A stretch of 64,000 nt of DNA, from positions 1 through 64,000 of the forward strand of contig CAUTYX010000007.1 of the NCBI GenBank assembly GCA_963542695.1. Direction: 5' to 3'. Source of the DNA: RUG100 sp963542695. Its GTDB lineage: Bacteria; Bacillota; Clostridia; Peptostreptococcales; Anaerovoracaceae. Below are positions 17,729 through 26,832 of this stretch, one piece after another. A program made the position numbers and the translations under genes. The stretch's first letter is position 1; the number at the start of each line of letters is the position of its first letter. The notes beneath the pieces are model-generated. The model saw only the letters and a list, made by a program, of their open reading frames with translations. It did not search any database and was not told the DNA's origin.

Positions 17729-18307
17729 ATGAAGAGTACTATAAAAAAATCTACATACAAGGCCATTTACCGGCTGCTGGATCACGTTTCTCCTCTGCAT
17801 TCGGACTGCGGAGAACTTTGTGGTGCGGCTTGTTGCACCCCTGTTGAAGAACTCTCAACAGAAAATGAAGAAGATTTTCAGTTGGGAATCTATTTATTAC
17901 CGGGGGAAGATAAGATTTTTACAAAAAAAGAAGACTGGCTCATTTGGACAAAAGAAGATGCCGGGGATTATGAATTTCCCGACTCCTGGCATGGAAGCGT
18001 CTATTTTATCCGCTGCACTACACCGCCTGTCTGTCCCCGGAAACAACGACCGCTGCAGTGTCGTTTTTATCCTTTAGCACCACATATAACACAGGATAAT
18101 CAACTGCAGCTTATTTATTTTCCGGAAGAAACACCGTATGTCTGTCCCTTAATTCATCAAAAGAAGGCTCTTAATAAAGATTTTATCAAGGCCTCCTTTA
18201 CTGTCTGGACACGCCTTATCCGGGATCCGCTAATTTTCGATCTTGTCCGGGATGATTCCCGCCGGCACGAGGAAGAGAATGCTGCCATTCTCCCTGTCTA
18301 TCCATAA
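17729..18307 (+). CDS. Cysteine-rich protein resembling the YkgJ (CxxCxxC) metal/cluster-binding family
   Basis: A 192-residue soluble protein of unknown function. Cysteines cluster as CGELCGAACC (about residues 27-36), then CTTPPVCPRKQRPLQCRFYP (about 95-114), and one more in YVCPLIHQ. The pattern C-C-C..C-x(n)-CRFYPL recalls the YkgJ-type family, suggested to hold zinc or an iron-sulfur cluster. No signal peptide or membrane segment. The gene is divergent from the aldolase gene and ends nine bases before the MATE pump stop codon on the other strand. Its mRNA is predicted to be leaderless. Confidence 0.65.
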   Translation: MKSTIKKSTYKAIYRLLDHVSPLHSDCGELCGAACCTPVEELSTENEEDFQLGIYLLPGEDKIFTKKEDWLIWTKEDAGDYEFPDSWHGSVYFIRCTTPPVCPRKQRPLQCRFYPLAPHITQDNQLQLIYFPEETPYVCPLIHQKKALNKDFIKASFTVWTRLIRDPLIFDLVRDDSRRHEEENAAILPVYP

Positions 18308-18315
18308 CCGGCTTT

Positions 18316-19689
18316 CTATTGTTCTTTGGAAATGCCGTCTAATTTAGAAATTTCCTTGGTGTATAGCCGCCGCACTGTAACAAGGAAGTACACTGTCCCA
18401 ATGATTTCAGCTATGGGATACGCCCACCATACCAAGTCTAATTCTCCCAATCTGGAAAAGAAAAAAGCCAAGGGGAGAATCCCCACCATTTGACGCAACA
18501 AGGATCCAAAAAGGGAAATAAAACCGTGACCGGTGGCGCCAAAAAGGCAACCGCAGGTAATACCAAAAGCTGCCGGTAAAAAGCAAACACTGATGGCTTT
18601 AAATGCCGGCACACCCATTTTTATCATGGTGTCTGATGCACTGAAAATCGAAAGCAGTTTGTCCGGGATTGCCTGAAATACAACAAGACCCAGTCCCATT
18701 ACAACGGCAGCCATAACCAGCGCCACCCAAAAGCCCTTCATCAAACGAGCTTTATCTCTGGCGCCATAGTTATATCCCAGCACCGGTGTAGCCCCTTGGC
18801 TAATGCCAAAGACCGGCATAAACACAAAGGATTGCAGTCTCCCGTAAACGCCTAAAACAGCTACGGCAGTAGGTGAAAATCCGGATAAAATCCCATTCAT
18901 ACCCACATTTAAAATGCTGGCAATGGCTTGCATAATGATCGAAGGTCCCCCGACTACATAAATATCCTTTAGAGTTTCCTTATCGAATCTTTCGTGCAAA
19001 TTGATAGTAATAATCTCCTGTTTGCGGAATAAGATGATTACCACAACACTCATGGCAATGGCTTGCCCAATTACCGTTGCAACGGCTGCACCGGCAATGC
19101 CCATCTTTGGGAATGGACCGAAACCGAAAATCAGAACAGGATCCAGGATAATATTTGTCACCGCTCCAATAATATTGGTCAACATAGGCATAACCATATT
19201 TCCCGTTGCCTGCAAAATCTTTTCACAGCTTATTTGAATCATCACAAAAAGACAACCTACAGAAATAATAGTCAGATACGTTGCTCCTTGATGGATAATA
19301 TCACCATCTGTTGTGAAAGCGGCCACAAAAGGCTTGGCAAAGAAAACGCCAATAACCACAAAAACAAGCCAATTTATGACAGACAGCTTGATTCCCTCTG
19401 AAGCAGCTCGATCCGCATCTTCATAGCGGCGTGCTCCTAATCGTCTTGCAATTAGCGAATTTACACCAATGGCTGTTCCCACACCTACTGCGATTTGCAA
19501 CATCTGGATGGGAAAAATCAATGTAATAGCCGTCAGTGCTTTTTCCCCTGTCATGGACACAAAATACGTATCCACCACATTGTAACAGGCCTGGATGACC
19601 ATAGAAATAACTGCCGGCCAAGACATTGACAACAGCAGTTTTCCCATCGGCATAGTGCCCATCTTATTTTCTTCTAGTTTGTTCCCCAT
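18316..19689 (-). CDS. MATE family efflux transporter
   Basis: A 457-residue membrane protein with twelve predicted transmembrane segments in two homologous halves, of the multidrug and toxin extrusion family driven by Na+ or H+. The first half begins LLLSMSWPAVISMVIQACYN with the duplicated VDTYFVSMTG motif; GVNSLIARRLGARRYEDADRA and ILQATGNMVMPMLTNI are typical. The second half has GISQGATPVLGYNYGARDKAR. Length is usual. The ATG follows AGAGGTAGA. It lies directly downstream of rnpB on the same strand. Substrate is not predictable. Confidence 0.92.
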   Translation of the reverse strand: MGNKLEENKMGTMPMGKLLLSMSWPAVISMVIQACYNVVDTYFVSMTGEKALTAITLIFPIQMLQIAVGVGTAIGVNSLIARRLGARRYEDADRAASEGIKLSVINWLVFVVIGVFFAKPFVAAFTTDGDIIHQGATYLTIISVGCLFVMIQISCEKILQATGNMVMPMLTNIIGAVTNIILDPVLIFGFGPFPKMGIAGAAVATVIGQAIAMSVVVIILFRKQEIITINLHERFDKETLKDIYVVGGPSIIMQAIASILNVGMNGILSGFSPTAVAVLGVYGRLQSFVFMPVFGISQGATPVLGYNYGARDKARLMKGFWVALVMAAVVMGLGLVVFQAIPDKLLSIFSASDTMIKMGVPAFKAISVCFLPAAFGITCGCLFGATGHGFISLFGSLLRQMVGILPLAFFFSRLGELDLVWWAYPIAEIIGTVYFLVTVRRLYTKEISKLDGISKEQ

Positions 19690-19707
19690 ACTCTACCTCT
19701 AAATAAT

Positions 19708-20057
19708 GGTTTGGGCAGCTCTATAAGCCGGGTTCTGTATTGGATGATCATCTATCTCCAACGACTGTTACCAGCCGCCTGTAGCGACCTACCTTCCGGG
19801 AACCTGCGGGCTACAGGTTTTCGCCCCTTTTTGGTCTTGCTCCGGGTGGGGTTTACACGGCCACCATGTCTCCATGATGCCGGTGAGCTCTTACCTCACC
19901 ATTTCACCCTTACCACGGCCGAACCGTTTCGGCGGTGTGTTTCTGTTGCACTTTCCCTATAGTTACCTACGCCGGACGTTATCCGGCACCCTTGCCCTAT
20001 GGAGCCCGGACTTTCCTCACACATTGCTGTGCGCGATCATCTGAACTACCCAAAACC
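19708..20057 (-). ncRNA. rnpB: RNase P RNA
   Basis: About 350 bases on the minus strand form the catalytic RNA that matures tRNA 5' ends. The universally conserved blocks are all present: GAGGAAAGTCCGGGCTCC near the 5' end, ACAGAAACACACCGCC in the middle, and ACAGAACCCGGCTTATAG near the 3' end. The two ends pair as helix P1 (GGTTTTGGGTAGTTC against GAGCTGCCCAAACC), which sets the boundaries. The overall pattern looks like the ancestral type A rather than the Bacillus type B. The predicted promoter start coincides with the P1 5' end. Confidence 0.95.
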
Positions 20058-20063
20058 GGTCTG

Positions 20064-20072
20064 ATTATATCA
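20064..20072 (-). promoter_or_regulatory. Extended -10 promoter of rnpB, overlapping the nif3-like stop codon
   Basis: Minus-strand TGATATAAT. The TAA stop of the upstream gene (20067-20065) is contained inside the -10 hexamer. The predicted start at about 20057 is the first base of RNase P helix P1. Confidence 0.65.
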
Positions 20073-20856
20073 TATATGGATTGGTGTTTGCACCTGTTTC
20101 TTTTATCTGCAGCCTGCCACCAACCTTCTCTTTTAACTGTTTTGCAAAGTTTTCACCAAAGATTTTCTCCGTTCCATAGTGGCCGGCATCAATAACGGCA
20201 AGACCTTTTGCTCTCGCTTCCTGGGCTTCATGAAAGCGAACATCACCGGTTAGCAAAAGCTGTGCCCTTTCTTTTAGTACCCACGGCAGAAAATCGCCAC
20301 CGGCACCGGAACAAAGTCCAATAGTTTCAACTATCTGTCCCGGTTCTGCCACAACACGAATATAATGCTCCGGTAAAGAAAGCCGTTGTTCCACCAGTTT
20401 CATCACCTCTTCAATGGCCATTGGCTTTTCCAAATGTCCCAGTAAACCCGGCATAGTATCTGCAATCCCCTCCGGCCTGCATACATCCCTTAAAGATAAC
20501 AGCTGTGTCAAGTACCAGTTGTTTCCCTTCGGTGCATTATCAAAGGTCAAGTGCGCAGAATATACACTGATTTCATGGCCAATAAGCTGAAAAATATAAC
20601 TTCCTGTTTGCTTGTCAGTAGCATCAATGGAATCAATGCCTCCAAAGATTAACGGATGATGGGTAATGATCATATCTGCCTTCATCGCAACGGCTTCATC
20701 AATTACCTGCTGGTTCATCTCCAGAGTCAGCAGTACACAATGTATATTTTTTTTACCACTGTAAATCTGTACACCACTGTTATCCCAGGATTCTGTCAGC
20801 TCTGGCGGGGCTATTTCCTCTAGTACAGTAATAAGTTTTTCATATTCTACAGCCAT
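20065..20856 (-). CDS. Nif3-like dinuclear metal-centre protein (YqfO/GTP cyclohydrolase I type 2 family)
   Basis: A 263-residue protein of the NIF3 family, toroid hexamers with two metal ions per subunit. Metal-binding patterns are TELSWDNSG-like ESWDNSGVQIYS (about residues 21-32), ADMIITHHPLIFGG (about 59-72), YSAHLTFDNAPKG (about 98-110), and GDVRFHEAQEARAKGLAVIDAGHYGTE near the C-terminus. It is the short form without the internal PII-like insertion of B. subtilis YqfO. Cellular role remains unsettled. Genomic position downstream of trmK is the standard Firmicutes arrangement. Confidence 0.9.
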   Translation of the reverse strand: MAVEYEKLITVLEEIAPPELTESWDNSGVQIYSGKKNIHCVLLTLEMNQQVIDEAVAMKADMIITHHPLIFGGIDSIDATDKQTGSYIFQLIGHEISVYSAHLTFDNAPKGNNWYLTQLLSLRDVCRPEGIADTMPGLLGHLEKPMAIEEVMKLVEQRLSLPEHYIRVVAEPGQIVETIGLCSGAGGDFLPWVLKERAQLLLTGDVRFHEAQEARAKGLAVIDAGHYGTEKIFGENFAKQLKEKVGGRLQIKETGANTNPYMI

Positions 20857-20922
20857 AGCAGGTGTCCTTTCTTTTTTGATTTTGAAAGTACAATTATTCG
20901 TAAATAACCGGTCGTCGCTTGT

Positions 20923-21666
20923 TTATCCTTGGTCCAGCAAATTCTGCAAATACGCAATTTCCTTTTTTACACCGGTGGTATCACCGGCTGCAGACTTTTC
21001 CATACCCCGCAATCGTTCTTGCCGCTGCAGCAGCTTGCGGGCTAAATACTCTTCTCGCAAGGCATCTTTTTTCACCTGAAAAGCAGCGCCAAAGGTTCCC
21101 TTATACTTGCTGCCGTACCAAGGAGGCACTTCCCATACAACCGATTCCATAGGCTGCGCCATCATGGAAAGATCTACCACTTGGCTAGGCTTTGAAACCA
21201 CTGTAAGGATTTCACAAATATAGCGGCCTTCCCGCACGAGATTCTCGTTAATAATGGTGTAGCCGCGGCGCAAAAGGTAATATCGTAACCGCCCGGGGTG
21301 ACGACGAGGCTGCAGCAGGAATTTTTTGAAGGATTTTGATAAAGTCAGATTACTTTCTAACATTTCTTGCATCAACAAACCGCCCATTCCTGCCATAACA
21401 ACGGTATCCACCTCGGCCTTGGCAAGAACCTGTAGTCCATTTCCCAATCGCAAATCAAAAGAAACATCCGGATACTGTTCTTGGCAACACTGCCTTGCCT
21501 TGTCAAGAGATCCGGGACTAACATCCGTTAAGATCACTTTGGGAGAGATTTTCTGTTCCCAAAGATACAACGGCAAGAAACCATGGTCTGTTCCAATGTC
21601 CGCCATGGTCTCTCCTTTTTCCATTTGATTTGCAATACACTGTAATCTGTCGGATAATTTGATCAC
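20923..21666 (-). CDS. trmK: tRNA (adenine22-N1)-methyltransferase TrmK
   Basis: A 247-residue SAM enzyme making m1A22 in tRNA. The Rossmann domain begins LSDRLQCIANQM and MADIGTDHGFLPLYLWE (SAM motif I, about residues 21-37), then VDTVVMAGMGGLLMQEMLE; the C-terminal part is a coiled coil (about residues 195-240), as in the family. It starts with GTG at 21666, with the ribosome site TTGGAG overlapping the rpoD stop, six bases after rpoD, so translation is likely coupled. Confidence 0.92.
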   Translation of the reverse strand: MIKLSDRLQCIANQMEKGETMADIGTDHGFLPLYLWEQKISPKVILTDVSPGSLDKARQCCQEQYPDVSFDLRLGNGLQVLAKAEVDTVVMAGMGGLLMQEMLESNLTLSKSFKKFLLQPRRHPGRLRYYLLRRGYTIINENLVREGRYICEILTVVSKPSQVVDLSMMAQPMESVVWEVPPWYGSKYKGTFGAAFQVKKDALREEYLARKLLQRQERLRGMEKSAAGDTTGVKKEIAYLQNLLDQG

Positions 21667-21672
21667 TATATG

Positions 21673-22920
21673 CTACTCCAAATAGTCTTTTAACTTTTTA
21701 CTACGGCTTGGGTGACGCAGTTTACGCAATGCCTTGGCTTCAATTTGACGAATACGCTCTCTGGTAACATCAAACTGTTTCCCTACCTCTTCTAAGGTTC
21801 TGGCTCTGCCATCTTCTAATCCAAAACGAAGTTTCAGCACCTTTTGCTCTCTATCAGTCAAGGTATCCAGTACCTCTACCAACTGTTCTTTTAAAATAGA
21901 GAAAGCAGCGGCTTCTGCCGGTGCAGGCACGTCTTCGTCGGGAATAAAGTCACCTAGATGGCTGTCTTCTTCTTCCCCTATTGGGGTCTCAAGGGATACC
22001 GGTTCCTGAGCAATCTTCAAAATTTCTCGTACTTTTTCTTCCGGTAAGTCCATTTCTTCCGCAATTTCTTCCGGCGTCGGCTCGCGTCCGAATTCCTGCA
22101 ACAGCTGACGTTGAATACGCATTAGTTTGTTAATGGTTTCCACCATATGGACAGGAATACGAATGGTTCTGGCTTGGTCTGCAATGGATCTGGTAATGGC
22201 CTGGCGAATCCACCATGTTGCATAAGTGGAAAACTTGAACCCTTTTCTCCAGTTGAATTTATCAACCGCCTTAATCAGTCCCAAATTACCTTCCTGAATT
22301 AAATCAAGGAACAACATACCTCTTCCCACATACCGTTTTGCAATACTTACTACAAGACGCAAGTTGGCTTCACAAAGCTTTCTCTTGGCTGCCTCATCAC
22401 CGGCTTCCATTCGCTTTGCCAAATCAATTTCTTCTTCTGCCGTCAATAAAGGAACTTTCCCGATTTCTTTCAAATACATACGTACCGGATCATCTACCCC
22501 AACATTTTTAGGAAGTATCGTCTCGGCTTTGTCATCTTTAGCGGATTTCTGTGTTTTACCCTTTGCGGTTTTTGTAGATGCCTCTTGATGGCTGTCCTCC
22601 ACGTCTTCTGAAACATCGTCCACATCATCCACATCCTCTACATCATCTACCCCATCATCTACAGACTCCACATTGAAATCTTCTTCCTCGTCTTCTTCTT
22701 CGGAAACAATTTCAATGCCTTGGCGCAACAGTTCTTCGTAGATGTTGTCAATTTCTTCCTTATCGATATCCGCCTTGTCCAAGCTGTCCCCAATCTGCCC
22801 ATAGGTAAGCTTTTTATTGGTACCGGCTTCTTGAGACAGAATCTGTACATACTCCTCTTTGGTGAGTTTTTTTATTTCTTCTGTTCCCATTTTGTCGATG
22901 CCTTTTGTTTTCTTGCTCAA
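21673..22920 (-). CDS. rpoD: Primary RNA polymerase sigma factor (SigA/RpoD)
   Basis: A 415-residue housekeeping sigma factor. Residues 10-60 form region 1.1. Residues about 75-115 are an unusually acidic low-complexity stretch rich in Val-Asp-Asp. Region 1.2 starts at VGVDDPVRMYLKEIGKVPLL; region 2 contains FLDLIQEGNLGLIKAVDKF and YATWWIRQAITRSI; region 4 contains REQKVLKLRFGLEDG and DVTRERIRQIEAKALRKLRH (helix-turn-helix for the -35). The longest start is TTG at 22920 after GAGG; ATG at 22890 after AAAGG is an equally good alternative. dnaG-rpoD is the classic macromolecular synthesis operon. Confidence 0.96.
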   Translation of the reverse strand: MSKKTKGIDKMGTEEIKKLTKEEYVQILSQEAGTNKKLTYGQIGDSLDKADIDKEEIDNIYEELLRQGIEIVSEEEDEEEDFNVESVDDGVDDVEDVDDVDDVSEDVEDSHQEASTKTAKGKTQKSAKDDKAETILPKNVGVDDPVRMYLKEIGKVPLLTAEEEIDLAKRMEAGDEAAKRKLCEANLRLVVSIAKRYVGRGMLFLDLIQEGNLGLIKAVDKFNWRKGFKFSTYATWWIRQAITRSIADQARTIRIPVHMVETINKLMRIQRQLLQEFGREPTPEEIAEEMDLPEEKVREILKIAQEPVSLETPIGEEEDSHLGDFIPDEDVPAPAEAAAFSILKEQLVEVLDTLTDREQKVLKLRFGLEDGRARTLEEVGKQFDVTRERIRQIEAKALRKLRHPSRSKKLKDYLE

Positions 22921-22935
22921 TGTACAAACCTCGCT

Positions 22936-24666
22936 TTACTGTTTCAACAGCTTTAATTCTTTTTGTATTTGGATTAACTGCTCTGTTAATTGTCGGATTT
23001 CTGTTTGGTTTTCTTCTTCGTCAGCCAAGGACAGTCTGGTAATCAGCAGATCTTCCTCTTCTTCCAGTTGTTGTTTTTTAACGGTGTGCAGACAATCTCG
23101 AAAAACGGTATCCATGCTACCTAGTACTTCCTGATTTTCTACTTGCTGTAAAACCAGTGCGTCTTCCGGTGATAATTGCTGCAGGACACGCTCCTTAGAA
23201 AAACTCTCCTCTTGTTGATATTGCCTTTTTATGACATCAAAAATTCGTTTTCCGACGAAAGAAGTGAACACTTTGTCTATACCCATGTCACGGTCAATAT
23301 AAGCAATTTCCGCCAATAATATTTTCAACATGGTTTTTTCCATTGTGGTCAACTGTTCTTGATTTTGACCATTATGCCGTCTATGCTGATACGCTCTGAC
23401 CGGATTTTTACCCATCTGCTGTTGGGATCGAATAGCTTGCTGTGAAATGCCAAATTTTTGTGCCAATCCTTTAGCATACATATCGGCTTCCACAGGCTGC
23501 AGTTGATTTAACACGCCGGCAGCTTCTTCCAGAAAGTCAATACGTCCTTGGCGATCATTGATATCATGCTTTTTTTTGATGGCTTTTAATTTATAGTCGG
23601 CAAAGGGAAGTGCCTCATCCACCAGCTTTTCAAAAGCAACTTTTCCCCTGGCTTTGACAAATTCGTCCGGGTCTTTTTCGTCGGTCACCTGCATTACGCG
23701 CACTTTGATGCCGGCGTTATGAAGGATATCCATTCCCCGCAAGGCAGCTGCCTGTCCTGCTCCATCAGCATCGTAACAAAGAACCACATTCTTTGTATAC
23801 CGTTTAATTAAATTCGCCTGACTTTCTGTCAATGCCGTCCCTAAAGACGCCGCTGTATTCTCAACTCCGTATTGGTGCAAACCAATGACATCCATATACC
23901 CTTCTACCAATATAATAAAATCACTACTGCCGACTATATTTTTAGAAAGATGTAATCCGTACAAATTATTTTTCTTCAAAAATACAGAGGACTCTCGGGA
24001 GTTAAGATACTTTGGCATTGCATCTCCAAGAGCTCTTCCCCCAAATCCGATGACCTTTCCTGCCGTATTTAAAATAGGAAACATCACCCGTTGACGGAAT
24101 TTGTCATAATACCTGCCTTTAGACTGTGCAATCAGCCCCAACTCCAACATGTGCTCTTCTTCAAAGCCACACTTTTTCAGATACTCATACAAGCCGGTCC
24201 AGCTTTCATCTGCATAGCCGATACCAAATTTCCGCAAGCTTTCCGGTGTTACACCTCGCTGCTGCATGTATGACAACCCGGGATTTTTCGCAGCCCGCAA
24301 GCTCTTGTAAAAAAAACGTGCCGCTTGCCGGTTTATCTCATAGTACAAGTCTTTATTTTTATTACCACCGTAACTCTTGTCAATGGTAACACCACATTCC
24401 TTAGCCAGTTTCTCCACGGCTTCCATGAAATCAAGACCTTCAATCTGCTTTTCATATTCGATAACATCTCCTGTCTTTCCACATCCAAAACACGTGAAAA
24501 TCTGTTTCGTTTCAGACACAACAAAGGATGGTGTTTTCTCATGGTGAAACGGACAAAGTCCCTTATAGTTGGTGCCGGCTTTTTTTAAATCCACAGTGCG
24601 AGACACCAGATCAACAATGTTGATCCGACTTTTTATTTCTTCAATTGCATCACTGTTTCTCTTCAC
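22936..24666 (-). CDS. dnaG: DNA primase
   Basis: A 576-residue replication primase. The CHC2 zinc finger is CPFHHEKTPSFVV...TCFGCGKTG (about residues 38-66). The RNA polymerase domain with Toprim fold carries ILVEGYMDVIGLHQYG (about 254-269), CYDADGAGQAAALRGM, and DEKDPDEFVKARG. The C-terminal part from about 440 is the DnaB-interacting region. The terminal 40 residues are a charged coiled coil. It lies 15 bases upstream of rpoD and 61 bases downstream of dgt. Confidence 0.96.
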   Translation of the reverse strand: MKRNSDAIEEIKSRINIVDLVSRTVDLKKAGTNYKGLCPFHHEKTPSFVVSETKQIFTCFGCGKTGDVIEYEKQIEGLDFMEAVEKLAKECGVTIDKSYGGNKNKDLYYEINRQAARFFYKSLRAAKNPGLSYMQQRGVTPESLRKFGIGYADESWTGLYEYLKKCGFEEEHMLELGLIAQSKGRYYDKFRQRVMFPILNTAGKVIGFGGRALGDAMPKYLNSRESSVFLKKNNLYGLHLSKNIVGSSDFIILVEGYMDVIGLHQYGVENTAASLGTALTESQANLIKRYTKNVVLCYDADGAGQAAALRGMDILHNAGIKVRVMQVTDEKDPDEFVKARGKVAFEKLVDEALPFADYKLKAIKKKHDINDRQGRIDFLEEAAGVLNQLQPVEADMYAKGLAQKFGISQQAIRSQQQMGKNPVRAYQHRRHNGQNQEQLTTMEKTMLKILLAEIAYIDRDMGIDKVFTSFVGKRIFDVIKRQYQQEESFSKERVLQQLSPEDALVLQQVENQEVLGSMDTVFRDCLHTVKKQQLEEEEDLLITRLSLADEEENQTEIRQLTEQLIQIQKELKLLKQ

Positions 24667-24727
24667 TGATATTACCGCCTTGCACTATTTATATACGACT
24701 TTTCTAGTCATTTCCTTTTATTTTTTT

Positions 24728-25726
24728 CTATTTTTTCGTTTTTTCCTGAAACAACGTAGCCGCATATCGATCCGTCATACCTGCTACGTAATCTTTTACC
24801 ATTTCCTCCACGCCGTCTTCGCGAGTCATTTCCACATATTCTACCGGCATTTCTTCCCAGTTTTCGATGTAATAGCCGTACAAAAATCGTACGGTTTCCT
24901 CTACTTGCTCCAGATCAGAAGCCTTCTTGACGGCATCGTTATAATATACATTTTTAAACATAAACTGCCGTAGACGATTCATATAATAGGCTGTGTCTTC
25001 ACTTTGGTGAATTTCCCTTTTGCCGTCGCTGGCAGTAATCATATCTTTTACCAGTGTATCAATTCTGGTACGGTGATCCGTACCCAAATGCCCGATACAG
25101 TCCTTTGGCAACTGGTCTTTTGAAATAACACCGCTGCGCAGAGCATCATCAATATCGTGGTTAATATAGGCAATGCGATCACTGATACGAACCACTTGTC
25201 CTTCTAATGTACCGGGGATATGGTTTCCCGTATGCCCCAAAATTCCATCTCGCACTTCCCACGTTAAATTAAGCCCTCTACGACCATGGCGTTTTTCCAA
25301 TCGATCCACCACGCGAATGCTTTGCTCATTATGATGAAAGCCGCCGGGATGAATTTCATTTAAAACAGCTTCTCCATTGTGTCCAAAAGGTGTATGCCCC
25401 AGGTCATGGCCAAGGGCGATGGCTTCGGTTAAATCTTCATTTAGGCCTAAAGCACGAGAAATGGTTCTGGAAATCTGTGCCACTTCCAGCGTATGGGTAA
25501 GACGTGTTCTGTAATGATCTCCTTCCGGAGAAAGAAAGACCTGGGTCTTGTGCATGAGTCTTCGGAAGGCTTTGGAGTGAACAATGCGGTCGCGATCTCG
25601 TTGAAATACCGTTCGCAACGGACAAGAAGCTTCTTCCATTTGACGACCTTTTGACTCTGCCGACTTAAAAGCTCCTTCTGCCAATATCTCAAATTCTCTC
25701 TTCTCCAGCTGCTGTCTTCCTAGCAT
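24728..25726 (-). CDS. dgt: Deoxyguanosinetriphosphate triphosphohydrolase-like HD protein
   Basis: A 332-residue dNTPase that splits dNTPs into nucleoside and triphosphate. The HD-domain metal ligands lie in THTLEVAQIS (His), ALGHDLGHTPFGHNGE (HD and further His), and ISDRIAYINHDIDDALR (Asp). HSKAFRRLMHKTQVF is the family start signature. It has the short form that needs no extra C-terminal domain. dgt upstream of dnaG is common in Clostridia. ATG follows AAAGAGGT. Confidence 0.92.
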   Translation of the reverse strand: MLGRQQLEKREFEILAEGAFKSAESKGRQMEEASCPLRTVFQRDRDRIVHSKAFRRLMHKTQVFLSPEGDHYRTRLTHTLEVAQISRTISRALGLNEDLTEAIALGHDLGHTPFGHNGEAVLNEIHPGGFHHNEQSIRVVDRLEKRHGRRGLNLTWEVRDGILGHTGNHIPGTLEGQVVRISDRIAYINHDIDDALRSGVISKDQLPKDCIGHLGTDHRTRIDTLVKDMITASDGKREIHQSEDTAYYMNRLRQFMFKNVYYNDAVKKASDLEQVEETVRFLYGYYIENWEEMPVEYVEMTREDGVEEMVKDYVAGMTDRYAATLFQEKTKK

Positions 25727-25735
25727 AGTACCTCT

Positions 25736-26368
25736 TTATGAATATTTTGCCACGATACCTTCAAATAAATTGGCCGTGGTCTCACAAGAATCCAAACTAT
25801 TTTCCATTTGTTCAAAGAGATGTTTCCATTTAATCAGCTCCACCGGATCCTTTTCCTGACGGAACAAAATACTAAGAGCTTTTCGATAGACTATATCTCC
25901 CTCGTTTTCTATACGATTTACTTCGATGACATGGGCAGAGATTTCTTCTCGCCGGTGAATGTTAGAAAGGTGCTCAAAGAGTTTTTTCAGTTCTCTTGCA
26001 GCCTCCAATGTCAGCTGTGCCATATTAGCTGCCTGTGGTTTGATTTCACGAATATCAAAGACAAGAAACCTGTTGGCAGCTTCTTCTAAACTGTCAACGA
26101 TATTGTCCATTTCTTTGGCAAGGCTATATAAATCTTCTCTGTCAAAGGGAGCTACCGATGCATCGTGAAGCGCATTGATTATTTTATGGACTTTCATGTC
26201 ACACTCTGTTTCCAGTACCTTCATGGCGGAAATTTTATCTTCTACATTTTCGTAGTCTGTCAGAATATCCAAGAAAGCAGCTGCCGCCGTTTCAATTTTC
26301 TCACAAAATTCATTAAACTGCCGATACAGTTCCAGTGATTGTTGTTCCTTGCGCTTCCTTCCAAACAT
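25736..26368 (-). CDS. DUF47 family protein (YkaA/PhoU-like phosphate transport accessory)
   Basis: A 210-residue all-helical protein of the DUF47 family, PhoU-like regulators that usually pair with a PiT phosphate permease. MFGRKRKEQQSLELYRQFNE is the typical start; conserved acidic patches include DCEMKVHKI-like ETECDMKVHKIINAL (about 57-71), DREDLYSLAKEMDNIVD and NRIENEGDIVYRKAL. The ATG at 26368 after AAGGAGCAAGG is preferred over an upstream extension that overlaps dut. No pit gene is adjacent, which is unusual for the family. Confidence 0.85.
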   Translation of the reverse strand: MFGRKRKEQQSLELYRQFNEFCEKIETAAAAFLDILTDYENVEDKISAMKVLETECDMKVHKIINALHDASVAPFDREDLYSLAKEMDNIVDSLEEAANRFLVFDIREIKPQAANMAQLTLEAARELKKLFEHLSNIHRREEISAHVIEVNRIENEGDIVYRKALSILFRQEKDPVELIKWKHLFEQMENSLDSCETTANLFEGIVAKYS

Positions 26369-26393
26369 GTTCCTTGCTCCTTTTGGCGTTTTA

Positions 26394-26828
26394 CTAAATG
26401 CCCGTATGGCCAAATCCGCCGGCGCCTCTTTCTGTATCCGTTAAAGTTTCCACCGAAAAAAGCTCTGCCTGTTCATAAGCTTTGATAACCATCTGGGCAA
26501 TTCTGTCACCGGATTTTATAGTAAAGGAATCCTGTCCCAGATTAATTAGTGGTACGCCTATTTCCCCCCGGTAATCAGCATCGATGGTTCCTACTGCATT
26601 CACAAGAGAAATACCATGTTTAATTGCCAATCCGCTGCGTGGTCTAATCTGCGCTTCGTATCCGGCAGGAAGTTCCATATAAAGGCCTGTTCCAATAAGG
26701 GCTCGCTGTCCCGGTTCCAAAACAATGTCCTCCTCTATGAAGGCCTGCAAGTCCATACCCGCCGAGCCGGCAGTGGCATAAGCCGGTACCTTGCCGGATT
26801 TGGTGACGATTTTTACTGTTATTGACAT
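26394..26828 (-). CDS. dut: dUTP diphosphatase (trimeric dUTPase)
   Basis: A 144-residue enzyme that hydrolyses dUTP to dUMP, keeping uracil out of DNA and supplying thymidylate synthesis. All five trimeric dUTPase motifs are visible: GSAGMDLQAF (1), PRSGLAIKHG (2), GTIDADYRGEIGV (3, with the catalytic Asp), GDRIAQMVI (4), and the glycine-rich tail RGAGGFGHTG (5). Length is typical. It starts five bases after the M16 peptidase stop on the same strand. Proximity to dgt puts two dNTP-cleaning enzymes together. Confidence 0.96.
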   Translation of the reverse strand: MSITVKIVTKSGKVPAYATAGSAGMDLQAFIEEDIVLEPGQRALIGTGLYMELPAGYEAQIRPRSGLAIKHGISLVNAVGTIDADYRGEIGVPLINLGQDSFTIKSGDRIAQMVIKAYEQAELFSVETLTDTERGAGGFGHTGI

Positions 26829-26832
26829 CTTG

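Noticed and set aside
19711..20195. Reading frames across the rnpB locus
   Set aside because: They run through the RNase P RNA in the antisense direction and have no ribosome sites or recognisable protein features.
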